Positions 43,232 to 52,898 of a stretch of 56,931 bases of DNA are shown piece after piece. The stretch is from Nocardia brasiliensis IFM 10847 (GTDB lineage: Bacteria; Actinomycetota; Actinomycetes; Mycobacteriales; Mycobacteriaceae): NCBI RefSeq assembly GCF_000710915.1, contig NZ_BAUA01000190.1, positions 1 through 56,931 of the forward strand. Reading direction: 5' to 3'. Below the pieces are notes generated by a model, which was given only the letters and a program-made list of their open reading frames with translations, searched no databases and was not told the DNA's origin. The stretch's first letter is position 1, and every line of letters starts with the position of its first letter. The position numbers and the translations under genes were made by a program.

Positions 43232-44017
43232 TCACTGCGCGCGCAGAAAGCCACGCAGAATCGGCAGCAACGCTTTCGTGCTGACCATATGGTTCTGCCC
43301 CTCGAGAATGCGGAGCGTGGACATCGGAACCGTGTCGGCGATTTGCCGTGCGACATCGTGCAATCCGGCCGGACTTTTCGCGCCGGCGACGATATGCAGC
43401 GGTACTTCGATGCCGCCGAGCCGGTCCAGCGGTGGCACGTCCGCGGTCAACGCGATGTCGTACATGAGGGTGGGTGCCAGGGCCTTCATGGTGGACCAGC
43501 CGGGAAACAGGGGAAGCAGCGCGACGAACGGACGCGGCATGCCGATTTCGCGCAGGAATTCCTTCACCGCGCCGGCGTTCTCGCCTTTTCGCAGCAGTGA
43601 TTCGACCTTACGTGCCAACTCGGCGTAGGAATCGCGTTCCGCCGCGTCGTGCACGTACGACGCGTCATAGACGACCGCCCGATCGACCTTGTGCGGTAAC
43701 CGCAGCGCGGCTTCGAGCGTGAGCACGGCGCCCGACGAATGCCCGTAAACGAAGGCATTGCCACCGGCCGCGTCGATCATCGCCTCGATATCGTCGACTT
43801 CGCGCTGCACCTCGTAGGGCGCGGTGTCGGTACTGTCACCGCGGCCGCGACGGTCATAGGTATAGACGGTGAATTCCTTCGAGATCGCTTTGACGTCGTC
43901 CACGATGGGACGGAATTTCCGGAAGCAGGTCGCCCCGGTGACGTACACCAGCGCGGGCCCCGCGCCCACCACGTCGTAGGCCAATCGCGTGCCGTCCGCC
44001 GATACCGCCGTGCTCAT
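43232..44017 (-). CDS. Alpha/beta hydrolase
   Basis: 261 aa. Nucleophile elbow GHSSGA, oxyanion region 'YVTGATCFRKF', 'YDRRGRGDS' motif and catalytic His in 'EGQNHMVS'. Resembles the carboxylesterase/haloperoxidase-like hydrolases common in actinobacteria; the substrate is unknown. ATG 44017 with AAGGGCG upstream is preferred to ATG 44047. Follows the MDR-type oxidoreductase on the same strand. Confidence 0.82.
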   Translation of the reverse strand: MSTAVSADGTRLAYDVVGAGPALVYVTGATCFRKFRPIVDDVKAISKEFTVYTYDRRGRGDSTDTAPYEVQREVDDIEAMIDAAGGNAFVYGHSSGAVLTLEAALRLPHKVDRAVVYDASYVHDAAERDSYAELARKVESLLRKGENAGAVKEFLREIGMPRPFVALLPLFPGWSTMKALAPTLMYDIALTADVPPLDRLGGIEVPLHIVAGAKSPAGLHDVARQIADTVPMSTLRILEGQNHMVSTKALLPILRGFLRAQ

Positions 44018-44099
44018 CTGTGCGCCCTTCGCGTCGAAGTCTGTCACCGTATGGACGGGGCGGCCCCGCAGAACTCATCGGTGCCCGCACCGGTGGTAC

Positions 44100-45062
44100 T
44101 CAGGGGACGAGCACGATTCGGCCGAACACCTCGCCCGCGTCGATCATCCGATGCGCCAGCACCGCGTCGATCAACGAAAGCTCTTCGTGCACCATCGCTT
44201 CCAGCTCGCCGCGACCCACGGCGGCGAACAGTTCGGCGATCGCCGCGCTGATCTGCGGGGCGGAAACCGTATCCGCACTGAAGGTGGCGAACGACAGCGA
44301 TTTCTGGAATGCCGCGATCATCGGCTCGGCGAAATCCGCCGGCGGCATACCGCCCATCGCGCCGACCGCCACCATGCGACCGTTCGGCGCGAGCTTGCCG
44401 AGGAACGCCGACACTTGCGCACCGCCGACGATATCGATGATCACGTCGTAGTCCGCGGGAGCGTCCGGCCCGCCACGGCCGTCCCGATCCAGCACGTGCG
44501 TGGCGCCGAGCTTGCGCAGGCGCTCGCCACGCTCGGCCGAGGAGGTCGTCACCGCGACCGATCCCGCTCCACGCCGCGCCGCGAGCTGGACCACCATCAC
44601 CCCGATGCCCCCCGCCGCACCGCGCACCAGCACCGACTCGCCGGGCGCGAAATGAGCACGGCGCAAGGCGAAGTGGGCCACCATCGCCGAACTCCCGAGG
44701 GTCACCGCCGCGGCGGCGGACACCGCCTCCGGGATGGGCACCACCTTCGCGGCCGCGGCGACAGCGCGCTCGGCGTAGCCCCCGCTCAACCCGGTGTGCG
44801 CCCAAACCCGCCGACCGATCCACGCGGTGTCGACGCCGTCGCCTACCGCCGCGACCGTCCCCGCCACCTCACTGCCGAGCACGTGCCCAGGCGTGGATCC
44901 GTAGGCGGTCAACGCACCGCCCCGGATCAGCGCGTCGAGGCCGCCGACGCCGATCGCCTCGGTCACGATCAGCACCTCACCCGCAGCCGGATCCGGGTCG
45001 GGAAGATCGACCACGGCGAGGACCTCCGGCGCCCCGAACGCCGGGAACGTCACTGCTTTCAC
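44100..45062 (-). CDS. NADPH-dependent quinone-reductase-like MDR enzyme
   Basis: Zinc-independent medium-chain dehydrogenase: 'GSEVAGTVAAVGDGVD', cofactor motif 'VRGAAGGIGVMVVQLA' and 'DIVGGAQV'. No catalytic or structural zinc Cys set, as in quinone oxidoreductases. GTG 45062 is chosen because GGAGG lies 5 bases upstream; ATG 45074 would place that site inside the gene. Divergent from a TetR gene with a perfect palindrome between, so probably its main target. Confidence 0.85.
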   Translation of the reverse strand: MKAVTFPAFGAPEVLAVVDLPDPDPAAGEVLIVTEAIGVGGLDALIRGGALTAYGSTPGHVLGSEVAGTVAAVGDGVDTAWIGRRVWAHTGLSGGYAERAVAAAAKVVPIPEAVSAAAAVTLGSSAMVAHFALRRAHFAPGESVLVRGAAGGIGVMVVQLAARRGAGSVAVTTSSAERGERLRKLGATHVLDRDGRGGPDAPADYDVIIDIVGGAQVSAFLGKLAPNGRMVAVGAMGGMPPADFAEPMIAAFQKSLSFATFSADTVSAPQISAAIAELFAAVGRGELEAMVHEELSLIDAVLAHRMIDAGEVFGRIVLVP

Positions 45063-45110
45063 TGCTGCCTCCATGTGCTTTTCCGAACTGGATCAACCCG
45101 TTCGGAACGT

Positions 45111-45130
45111 AACGGACGCCCCCGTCCGTT
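45111..45130. promoter_or_regulatory. Perfect 20-bp palindrome, probable TetR operator
   Basis: AACGGACG-CCCC-CGTCCGTT: 8-bp arms fully complementary with a 4-base spacer, in the 85-base gap between the oxidoreductase and tetR starts. Size, symmetry and position fit a TetR-family operator that controls both genes. Confidence 0.8.
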
Positions 45131-45147
45131 TAGCTAAAGTGAGAGCG

Positions 45148-45768
45148 GTGACCACTCGTTTGTCTCAGACCCGCCGTTCCGACGCACGGGACAACCGCGA
45201 GCGCATCCTCGGCGCGGCGCGTGCGGTGTTCGTCGCCGACGGCCTGGACGTGCCGATGCGCGCGATCGCCCGGCGCGCAGGGGTCGGCCCGGCCACCCTC
45301 TATCGGCATTTCCCGACCAAGGAGTCGCTGGTCACCGAGGCGTTCACCGATCACATGCACGCCTGCCGAGCCATCGTGGACGAGGGCCTGGCCGACCCGG
45401 ACGCGTGGCACGGCTTCTGTGTCGCCGTCGAGCAGCTGTGCGAATTGCTGGCGCGCGACCAAGGTTTCAGCGCTGCCTTCATGGCCGCCTTTCCGCGCTC
45501 GATGGACTTCACCGCGATCCGTTCGTCCTCGCTCACCGGTGCCGCCGAACTGCTGCGCCGCGCCAAGGACAGCGGTGAGCTGCGCGCCGACATCCTGTTG
45601 GACGACCTCGTCCTGATGATCATGGCCAACGGCGGGCTGCGCACCAGCAGTCCTGCGGCGCGCGTGGCGGCATCCCGGCGCTTCGCCGCGCTCATGCTGC
45701 AGGCGTTCCGCGCCGCGCCCACCGTCGTCCCGCTGCCGCCGTCGCCGCGATTGACCCCCGCGAGCTGA
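45148..45768 (+). CDS. TetR-family transcriptional regulator
   Basis: 206 aa: helix-turn-helix at about 15-60 ('AIARRAGVGPATLYRHFPTKESLV') and a ligand-binding C-terminal domain. GTG 45148 is chosen because the N-terminus before it would run through the operator. Divergent regulator of the MDR-type oxidoreductase. The inducer is unknown. Confidence 0.88.
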   Translation: MTTRLSQTRRSDARDNRERILGAARAVFVADGLDVPMRAIARRAGVGPATLYRHFPTKESLVTEAFTDHMHACRAIVDEGLADPDAWHGFCVAVEQLCELLARDQGFSAAFMAAFPRSMDFTAIRSSSLTGAAELLRRAKDSGELRADILLDDLVLMIMANGGLRTSSPAARVAASRRFAALMLQAFRAAPTVVPLPPSPRLTPAS

Positions 45769-45828
45769 GGCCGCGACCTACGATGCGAGGACGGGCTCGA
45801 CCCAGTGCGGCCCGGCTGGAGGAGCACG

Positions 45829-47175
45829 ATGACCACCGCGTTCGACGGCCCACCCCTCGAGATCGACACGCGCCCCGCGGTTCTCGACCAGTTCACGGTC
45901 GACGAGACCGGGCGCGCGGGGCAACGTCCGGGCGGGGTCGCGGCACCGGCCGATGTCGACGAGGTGGCCGCGCTGGTGCGGTGGGCGCGAGCGACGCGGA
46001 CACCGCTCATCGCCCGCGGCGCCGGAACGAGCCTGGAAGGCCACCTGCTCGCCCAGCACAACGAACTGATCGTCGATCTGTCGCAGGCGAATTCGATCCT
46101 CGACATCTCCCCCACCGATTTCACCGCCACGGTGCAGCCGGGCGTCACCCGCACCCAATTGAACACGGCGACGGCAGAACACGGTTTGCAGTTCACCGTC
46201 GACCCCGGGGCCGACGCCTCGCTCGGCGGCATGGCCGCGACCAACGCCAGCGGCACCACCACCGTCCGCTACGGCGGGATGCGGGCGAATGTGCTTGCGC
46301 TGCAAGCGGTGCTTCCCGACGCGACGGTGGCGCGCTTCGGCCGCGCGGTCCGCAAATCCTCCAGCGGCTACGACCTCAAAGATCTGCTGATCGGTTCCGC
46401 GGGGACCCTCGGCATCATCACCGAACTCACCGTGCGCCTGCACCCCATCCCGGAATGGCTGCGCTCGCTGCGGATTTCGTTTCCCACGGTGGCGGACGCC
46501 GTCGACGCCGCCGTCGAGATGCTCGGTGCCGCGCTCCCGGTGAGCAGGCTGGAGCTCGTCGACACGGTGAGCATGGTCGCGACCAACGCTTATCGGGGCA
46601 CCGACTATGCCGAGACCCCGGCGCTGTTCATCGACGTGGAGTCGTCGTCGGAGCCGGCCGCGATTGCCGAGGAACAGGAGATCACCCGAATCGCCCGGGG
46701 CCACAACGCCCTCGACGTCGCCGCGGCCCGCACCCACACCGAGCGCTACGCCCTGTGGGAGGACCGGCACAATCTCTTCTTCGCGCTGAAGTCGCTGCAC
46801 CCGGGACGCCGGTTCATGGTGACCGACACCGCCGTCCCGTACTCCCGGCTCGCGGCGGCCGTCGATACCGCGCTGCGCCTGGGCGAGGAACTCGGCTTGG
46901 CGGTCAGCGTCTGCGGGCACATCGGCGACGGCAACGTGCACACCATCGTGCCCTACGACGAGCACGACGACGAGGTGGTGCAGCAGTACTCCGACCAGTT
47001 GGTGCGCCATGCCCTGGCCGTCGGCGGCACCGCGACGGGCGAGCACGGCATCGGCCTCACCAAGAAGAAGTACCTGCGGGAAGAACACGGCGCGGCAGTC
47101 GATCTGATGCTCGCGATCAAGCGCACCCTCGACCCGCACAACCTCTTCAACCCGGGCAAGGTCCTCGACGCATGA
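45829..47175 (+). CDS. FAD-linked 2-hydroxyacid oxidase (GlcD/D-lactate dehydrogenase type)
   Basis: 448 aa. FAD-binding type 4 domain with 'RGAGTSLEGH', 'VDPGADASLGGMAATNASGT' and 'SSGYDLKDLLIGSAGTLG', and a C-terminal FAD-oxidase domain with 'CGHIGDGNVHT', 'ATGEHGIGL' and 'DPHNLFNPGKV'. It oxidises a 2-hydroxy acid such as D-lactate or glycolate. ATG 45829 with GGAGGAG 5 bases upstream. Convergent with pcaC 19 bases away. Confidence 0.92.
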   Translation: MTTAFDGPPLEIDTRPAVLDQFTVDETGRAGQRPGGVAAPADVDEVAALVRWARATRTPLIARGAGTSLEGHLLAQHNELIVDLSQANSILDISPTDFTATVQPGVTRTQLNTATAEHGLQFTVDPGADASLGGMAATNASGTTTVRYGGMRANVLALQAVLPDATVARFGRAVRKSSSGYDLKDLLIGSAGTLGIITELTVRLHPIPEWLRSLRISFPTVADAVDAAVEMLGAALPVSRLELVDTVSMVATNAYRGTDYAETPALFIDVESSSEPAAIAEEQEITRIARGHNALDVAAARTHTERYALWEDRHNLFFALKSLHPGRRFMVTDTAVPYSRLAAAVDTALRLGEELGLAVSVCGHIGDGNVHTIVPYDEHDDEVVQQYSDQLVRHALAVGGTATGEHGIGLTKKKYLREEHGAAVDLMLAIKRTLDPHNLFNPGKVLDA

Positions 47176-47194
47176 GTCGAACCGTTGTGGGACG

Positions 47195-47578
47195 CTAGGA
47201 CTCGTCGGGGCCGGGTTCGTCCAGCACGGCTCGGCCGATCGTGAAGGCGGCGTTGGCGGCCGGAACGCCCGCGTAAGCGCCGGTGTGCAGGAGCACCTCG
47301 GCGATCTCGGCGGGGGTGAGACCGTGGCGGCGGGCCGCGCGTACGTGCATCGCGATCTCCTCGTGGCGGCCCAGCGCGGTGAGCACGGCGAGGGTGATGC
47401 AGCTGCGGGTGCGACGATCGAGACCGGGCCGGGTCCAGATCGAACCCCACACCGACTCGGTGATGTATTCCTGGAACGGGCGGGTGAATTCGGTCGTCGC
47501 GGCCTCGGTACGGTCGACGTGCGCGTCGCCGAGCACCTCGCGCCGGACCTGTGCGCCCCGCTCGGCACGTTCGTTCAC
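47195..47578 (-). CDS. pcaC: 4-Carboxymuconolactone decarboxylase
   Basis: 127-aa enzyme of the beta-ketoadipate pathway, giving 3-oxoadipate enol-lactone. Family motif 'TRSCITLAVLTALGRHEEIAMHVRAA' region and 'EVLLHTGAYAGVPAA'. GTG start overlaps the pcaD stop as GTGA. In many actinobacteria PcaC is fused to PcaD; here they are separate but coupled. Last gene of the pca operon. Confidence 0.93.
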   Translation of the reverse strand: MNERAERGAQVRREVLGDAHVDRTEAATTEFTRPFQEYITESVWGSIWTRPGLDRRTRSCITLAVLTALGRHEEIAMHVRAARRHGLTPAEIAEVLLHTGAYAGVPAANAAFTIGRAVLDEPGPDES

Positions 47579-48351
47579 GAATTCTCCTTCAGGTGTCCGA
47601 GGATCAGCTGGTTGACGACGTCCGGTTGTTCGACGTTCGCCAGATGCGCCGCGGACTCGACGATTTCGAGCCGGGACAGCGGGATGGCCGCGGCGATCCG
47701 GTCACCGTGCACGGGCGGCGTCGCGGGATCGTCCGCGCCCGCGATGACCAGCGTGGGCGCGCTGATCCTGGTCAGCCCCACCGCGATGTCCATCGTTTCG
47801 ATCGCCGCGCAGCACGCGGCGTAGCCCACGGCGGGCGTGGCGGCGATCATGTTCTCGTAGAACCGGATTCGTTCCGGGTGGGCAGCGCACCACTGCGGGG
47901 TGAACCACCGTCGTACGACCGCGCCCGCCACCGCCGCGGTCCCTGCGACGCGGACTGTGGCGGCACGCTCGGCCCAGCCGGCGGGCGGGCCCAGTTCGGC
48001 GCTGGTGCAACACAGTGTCAACGTGCGCAGCCGGTGCGGGGCATGCGCGCCGAGCCACATGCCGACCATGCCGCCCAGGGACAATCCCACGAAATGCACG
48101 CGGCGGGCAGCCAGCCGGTCGAGCAGCGCGAGCACGTCGGAACCGAGATCGGCCAGGGCATATGGTCCGGCCGGCACCGGCGAATGCCCTTGGCCGCGTT
48201 GGTCGTAGCGCACCACCCGGTAGCCCGCGGCGGTCAGTGCCGCCACTTGCGGCTCCCACATGCGCACATCGCTGCCGAGCGACCCGCTCAGCACTACCGT
48301 GTCCCCTTCCGATGGCCCGTCGACGTGAGCATGCACCGCAACCGGACTCAT
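47575..48351 (-). CDS. pcaD: 3-Oxoadipate enol-lactonase
   Basis: 258-aa alpha/beta hydrolase opening the enol-lactone to 3-oxoadipate. 'SLGSDVRMWEPQ', 'YDQRGQGHSPVPAGPY', elbow GLSLGG and 'SAAHLANVEQP' are PcaD hallmarks. ATG 48351 overlaps the pcaB TGA (ATGA). Confidence 0.94.
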   Translation of the reverse strand: MSPVAVHAHVDGPSEGDTVVLSGSLGSDVRMWEPQVAALTAAGYRVVRYDQRGQGHSPVPAGPYALADLGSDVLALLDRLAARRVHFVGLSLGGMVGMWLGAHAPHRLRTLTLCCTSAELGPPAGWAERAATVRVAGTAAVAGAVVRRWFTPQWCAAHPERIRFYENMIAATPAVGYAACCAAIETMDIAVGLTRISAPTLVIAGADDPATPPVHGDRIAAAIPLSRLEIVESAAHLANVEQPDVVNQLILGHLKENS

Positions 48352-49694
48352 CGTTCGACCCCCTGCCATTCCGCCAATGCGCGCAGCCGGAATTCGTTCG
48401 CGGCACCCAGATACCCGGATGGATCGAGCAGCTCGTCGATTCGCCCGCGGTCCAGATACTTCCCGATCACCGGATCGGCCGCGAGCAACTCGGCGAGGTC
48501 GCCCCGCACCGCGTCGGCACAGCAGGCGGCGACGAGGTCACCGGCCTCCTGTCGGCCCACCGTGCCCCCGCTCGCCGGCACCAACTCCACAGCGACGTGT
48601 TCGGCCACGAGCACACCACCGGAGCCCGTCAGGTTCGCGCGCATCCGCGCGGGATCAATGTGCAGGCGCGAGAGGCAAACCCGCAGCCAGTGCACCGCCG
48701 AACCGGTGCTGCGCAGTAGTTCGACCAACGGTCGCCATTCCGCGTGCCACGAGCCGGCGGCTCGTTGATGTTCCTGGGCACCCGAACTCAGCACGGTGGC
48801 GACCAGGCCGGGCGCCTGCGCGGCGGCACCGGCGGCGAGCACCGCGGCGACCGGATTTCGCTTGTGCGGCATGGTCGATGATCCGCCGCTGCCGGGCGGC
48901 CCCTGCTCGACCACTTCGGCGACTTCGGTCTGCGCGAGCAAGGTGAGATCGCGGGCGATCTTCGCGACCGCACCGCAGGTCTGGCCCAAAGTACCCGCGA
49001 TCTCAGCGATGCGGCTGCGTTCGGTGTGCCAGGGCAAGGCCGGCTCCGCGAGGCCGAGCTGACGCGCCAGCTCGGTCAGCACAAAGACTCCGTGCTCGCC
49101 CAGCGCGGCCGCCGTCCCGACCGCACCGCCGAACTGCACCGCCAGGCGGCTGTCCCGAACGCGATCGAGCTGCCGCAACGCCGCGACCACGCCGCCCAGC
49201 CAGCCGGCGGCCGTGAGCCCGAACGTCACCGGGGGCGCCTGTTGCAACAGGCTGCGCCCGGCCAGCACGGTGTCCGCGTGCTCCTCGGCCGAACGCGCAA
49301 GCAGATCGGCGCAGCCCACCAGATCGTCACGCAGCACGGTCAGTGCTCGGGCGGTGACCAGCATCGCTGCGGTGTCGAGGACATCCTGACTGGTCGCACC
49401 GAGATGCACGTAGGCCGCCGCCGCGGAGTCCACCCGCGCGGTCAACGCGCGTACCAGCGGACCCGCCGGATTGCCGATCCGCACCGCGGCCGCACCCAAC
49501 GCACCGACGTCGTACTCCGCGGCCCGGCAGTGCTTTTCGATCGCGTTCGCGGCCGCCGCCGGAACCACGCCCGCCGCCGCCGAGGCACGGGCGAGCGCCG
49601 CCTCGAAATCGAGCATCGCCTGCACCCAGGCCCGATCGCCGACCGCTTCCGCGACCGGGCCCGCCGCGAGCACCCCGCCGAACAGCTCAGACAT
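48348..49694 (-). CDS. pcaB: 3-Carboxy-cis,cis-muconate cycloisomerase
   Basis: 448 aa, fumarase/aspartase superfamily. Signature 'GSSTMPHKRNP' and 'LGATSQDVLDTA'. Cyclises the ring-cleavage product of PcaGH. ATG 49694 overlaps the pcaG stop by 8 bases; the upstream extension is a shadow. Confidence 0.95.
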   Translation of the reverse strand: MSELFGGVLAAGPVAEAVGDRAWVQAMLDFEAALARASAAAGVVPAAAANAIEKHCRAAEYDVGALGAAAVRIGNPAGPLVRALTARVDSAAAAYVHLGATSQDVLDTAAMLVTARALTVLRDDLVGCADLLARSAEEHADTVLAGRSLLQQAPPVTFGLTAAGWLGGVVAALRQLDRVRDSRLAVQFGGAVGTAAALGEHGVFVLTELARQLGLAEPALPWHTERSRIAEIAGTLGQTCGAVAKIARDLTLLAQTEVAEVVEQGPPGSGGSSTMPHKRNPVAAVLAAGAAAQAPGLVATVLSSGAQEHQRAAGSWHAEWRPLVELLRSTGSAVHWLRVCLSRLHIDPARMRANLTGSGGVLVAEHVAVELVPASGGTVGRQEAGDLVAACCADAVRGDLAELLAADPVIGKYLDRGRIDELLDPSGYLGAANEFRLRALAEWQGVER

Positions 49695-50211
49695 CGAAGA
49701 ACACCGTTTCGTCCGTCCCTTGCAGGTGGACGTCGAAAACGTAACCGTCGCCGGCACGTGCGGCGATCAGTGTGTGCCTGCGTTCCGGCGCAACGGTCGC
49801 CAGCACGGGATCGACCGCGTGCCGGTCGGCGTGCTCGGGGAAGTACACCCGGGTGACGACACGGTGCAGCAGTCCCCGGGCGAACACCGACATGTCCAGG
49901 TGCGGGGCTTGCCACCCGCCCGCACCGTCGCACACCGCTTCCGGCAGCGGGATGTGCACCGCGTACTCACCGCGCCGGGTATCGCTGCGCGCGAACCCGT
50001 TTCGCTCACCGCGGTGTGCGTCGCCGACCACCTGCCAGGTCTCCACCATGGCGTCGTCGATGGCAGTGCCCGCGCCGTCGAACACCCGGCCGGTGAGCCA
50101 CACCGCACCCGGTGCGCCGGGCGGAACCGCGAATTGCCCGTCCGCCCACGTCAATCCGAGATGCAGGTAGGGACCGACGGTCTGGGAGGGTGTGCTGGGC
50201 AGGCTAGTCAT
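49687..50211 (-). CDS. pcaG: Protocatechuate 3,4-dioxygenase alpha subunit
   Basis: 174-aa intradiol dioxygenase subunit. 'TPSQTVGPYLHLGL' N-terminus, central 'DDAMVETWQ' and 'MSVFARGLLHRVVTRVYFPE'. The alpha subunit partners PcaH, which carries the iron. Overlaps pcaH by 8 bases. Confidence 0.95.
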   Translation of the reverse strand: MTSLPSTPSQTVGPYLHLGLTWADGQFAVPPGAPGAVWLTGRVFDGAGTAIDDAMVETWQVVGDAHRGERNGFARSDTRRGEYAVHIPLPEAVCDGAGGWQAPHLDMSVFARGLLHRVVTRVYFPEHADRHAVDPVLATVAPERRHTLIAARAGDGYVFDVHLQGTDETVFFDV

Positions 50212-50944
50212 CGTCGGCCGCCTCGTCTTCGAACGGGGTCGCGCCCCGCCCGCGCAGCACTATGTCGAACTCGAAGGCCAAGGCTCGCTCCGGCTCGGTG
50301 CGCGCGTGATCGAAACGGCTGACCAGCAATTCGCGCGCATGCGCAGGCACCGAGTTGTAGACCGGGTCCTGGCCGAACAGCGGATCGTCGGGGAAGTACA
50401 TCTGCGTCACCAGGCGCTGGGTGAAAGCCAGCCCGAACAACGAGAAGTGGATATGCGCGGGCCGCCACGCGTTGTGATGGTTACGCCACGGGTACGCACC
50501 CGGTTTGACCGTAATGAACTCGTATCGCCCGGCGCTGTCGGTGTAGGTGCGTCCGGCGCCGTCGAAGTTGGGGTCCAGTGCGCAGTTCCAGCGGTCGCGG
50601 TCGTGCCGGTAGCGACCGCCCGCGTTCGCCTGCCAGATCTCGACGAGCGAGTGCGGGATCGGCTTGCCGTCACCGTCGAGCAGCCGCCCGTGCACGATGA
50701 TCCGCTGGCCGATCGGTTCGCCCGCGTGGTGCGCGGTCAGGTCGTGGTCGGCGGGACCTACCCGATCCGAACCGAAGACCGGTCCGGTGAGCTCGGTCAG
50801 GCGCTGCGGCAACACGATCAGCGATTCGCGCGGGTGCCGCAGCACCGTGGACGCGTACGCCGCAAAGTCGAGCGGCGGATGGCTGCCGTCCGGATCGCGC
50901 CGGAATCCGGCCGGAGCTGGTGTCGCGCAATGCCGTGCGCTCAT
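50204..50944 (-). CDS. pcaH: Protocatechuate 3,4-dioxygenase beta subunit
   Basis: 246 aa; holds the Fe(III) ligands, probably Tyr in 'GGRYRHDRDRW', Tyr in 'GAYPWRNHHNAWRPAHIH' and the two His of that block. 'VGPADHDLT' and 'GQRIIVHGR' are subunit hallmarks. ATG 50944 with GGAGGC upstream; ATGA overlap with the pcaF stop. Confidence 0.95.
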   Translation of the reverse strand: MSARHCATPAPAGFRRDPDGSHPPLDFAAYASTVLRHPRESLIVLPQRLTELTGPVFGSDRVGPADHDLTAHHAGEPIGQRIIVHGRLLDGDGKPIPHSLVEIWQANAGGRYRHDRDRWNCALDPNFDGAGRTYTDSAGRYEFITVKPGAYPWRNHHNAWRPAHIHFSLFGLAFTQRLVTQMYFPDDPLFGQDPVYNSVPAHARELLVSRFDHARTEPERALAFEFDIVLRGRGATPFEDEAADDD

Positions 50945-52122
50945 GATGCTGCCTCCAGAACTATCGCAAGTCCCTGACCGACGCCGATGCAGAGCGCGGC
51001 AAGCCCCCACCGGCTGCCCCGTCGCCGCATTTCCCTGGCCAACTGCACGACTATCCGGCCGCCGGACGCGCCCAGCGGATGACCGAGCGCGATCGCGCCG
51101 CCGTTGACATTGACGATCTCGGGGTCCAGCTCGGGCCATCCGGCCAGACACGCGACCGATTGCGCGGCGAACGCCTCGTTCAACTCCACCACACCGATAT
51201 CCCCCCATCCGATTCCGGCCCGCGCCAACGCGATTCGAGCCGCCTGCACCGGACCGACGCCGAACACGTCGGGGTCCACCCCCGCCGCCCCGCGCCCGGC
51301 GATCCTGGCCAGTGGTGCGCGACCGATCCGCCCGGCCACGGACTCGTCGCCGAGCAGCAGCGCGCACGCCCCGTCGCTCAGCGGTGAGGCGTTTCCGGCA
51401 GTCACCGTCCCGTTCGCCCGGAACGCGGGCCGCAACCCCGCCAGGGTGGTCACCGTGGTGCCGGGCCGGATCGGCTCGTCCCGGTCGAGGCCGGTATCCG
51501 GTACCGCGACAACGTGATCGTCGTAGAACCCGTCGGCCCAGGCCCGCGCGGCCGATCGGTGACTGCGCGCGGCGAACTCGTCCTGGGCCGCCCGATCGAC
51601 GCCGAACCGTTCGGCCAGCGCTTCGGTGCTCTCGCCGAGCGAGACCGTCCAGGCCGCGGGCATCGCCGGGTTGACCATCCGCCAGCCCAGCGTGGTCGAG
51701 TGCAGCGTCGCGTCACCGGCGGGAAAACCCTTGGGCGGCTTGGTCAGCACCCACGGGGCACGGCTCATCGATTCGACCCCGCCGGCCACGACGAGCGCCG
51801 CGTCACCGGTCTCGATCGCCCGGGACGCGTGCAGGGTCGCGTCCAGACTCGACCCGCACAGTCGGTTCACGGTCGTCCCGGGCACCGAGGTCGGCCAGCC
51901 CGCGAGCAACGCGGCCATCCGGGCGAGGTTGCGATTGTCCTCTCCGGCCTGGTTGGCCGCGCCGAAGACGACGTCGTCCACTGTCGCGGGGTCCAGATCA
52001 GACCGTTCGGCGAGGGTGCGCAACACGTGCGCACCGAGATCGTCCGGGCGCACGCCCGCCAGTGCGCCGCCGTAACGGCCGAACGGCGTCCGCACGCCGT
52101 CGTAGAGGAACGCGCCGCTCAC
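50941..52122 (-). CDS. pcaF: Beta-ketoadipyl-CoA thiolase
   Basis: 393-aa thiolase cleaving 3-oxoadipyl-CoA to succinyl-CoA and acetyl-CoA. Nucleophile Cys in 'NRLCGSSLDA', His in 'GGAIALGHPLGASG' and second Cys in 'CIGVGQG'. GTG start overlaps the pcaJ stop (GTGA). Confidence 0.94.
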   Translation of the reverse strand: MSGAFLYDGVRTPFGRYGGALAGVRPDDLGAHVLRTLAERSDLDPATVDDVVFGAANQAGEDNRNLARMAALLAGWPTSVPGTTVNRLCGSSLDATLHASRAIETGDAALVVAGGVESMSRAPWVLTKPPKGFPAGDATLHSTTLGWRMVNPAMPAAWTVSLGESTEALAERFGVDRAAQDEFAARSHRSAARAWADGFYDDHVVAVPDTGLDRDEPIRPGTTVTTLAGLRPAFRANGTVTAGNASPLSDGACALLLGDESVAGRIGRAPLARIAGRGAAGVDPDVFGVGPVQAARIALARAGIGWGDIGVVELNEAFAAQSVACLAGWPELDPEIVNVNGGAIALGHPLGASGGRIVVQLAREMRRRGSRWGLAALCIGVGQGLAIVLEAAS

Positions 52123-52898
52123 GACGCCGCCTGCAAGGCGTGCAGGGCCGCGAGTTCGGTGGCCGAGGGCGGTTCGGTAACCTGCAGTTCCGCAGCGACT
52201 TTCAGCTCCCAACCGGTCGCGGCCCGCACCTGCTCGACACTCACCCCGGGATGCACGGCGACCAGCACCAGTTCGCCGGTGGCATCGGGTCGCATGACCC
52301 CGAGATCGGTGATGATCCGCGTGGGCCCCGCTCCGCGCAGGCCCAGGCGGGCGCGCTCCCCGCCACCGCGGCCGTGGCCGAACGAGGTGACGAAATCGAC
52401 TCGCTCGACGAAGGATTGCCGCGATTGGCGGACCACCACGAACACTTCGCCGCAGGACGCGGCGATCTCGGGCGCGCCACCCGCGCCCGGCAGCCGCACC
52501 CTCGGCCGCCGATAGTCGCCGATGACGGTGGTGTTGATATTGCCGAACCGATCCAGTTGCGCGGCACCGAGAAAGCCGATGTCGATGCGTCCCGGTTGCA
52601 GCCAATAGTTGAACACCTCCGGCACGCCGATCACCGCGTCCGCGGTCTCCGCGAGGATCCCGTCCCCGATCGAGGCGGGCAGCCTGCCCGGCTTGGCGCC
52701 CAGGGTGCCGGACTCGTAGATCAGCACCAGGTCCGGTGCATGCGTCGTGCGCGCCAAGTTCGCTGCGGTGGAGGGCAATCCGATGCCGACGAAACACCGC
52801 TTGCCGCCGGTGAGCGCCCGCGCGGCAGCAACCGTCATCATCTCATCGGCGGTGGCCCGTACCGGCGTGGTGTCCGTTGCGGCCGGAATTCGGTTCAT
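52119..52898 (-). CDS. pcaJ: 3-Oxoadipate CoA-transferase subunit B
   Basis: 259 aa. 'FVGIGLPSTAANLA', 'YESGTLGAKPG' (Glu nucleophile of CoA-transferases) and 'DIGFLGAAQLDRFGNINT'. Transfers CoA from succinyl-CoA to 3-oxoadipate together with PcaI. ATG overlaps the pcaI TGA. Confidence 0.92.
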   Translation of the reverse strand: MNRIPAATDTTPVRATADEMMTVAAARALTGGKRCFVGIGLPSTAANLARTTHAPDLVLIYESGTLGAKPGRLPASIGDGILAETADAVIGVPEVFNYWLQPGRIDIGFLGAAQLDRFGNINTTVIGDYRRPRVRLPGAGGAPEIAASCGEVFVVVRQSRQSFVERVDFVTSFGHGRGGGERARLGLRGAGPTRIITDLGVMRPDATGELVLVAVHPGVSVEQVRAATGWELKVAAELQVTEPPSATELAALHALQAAS

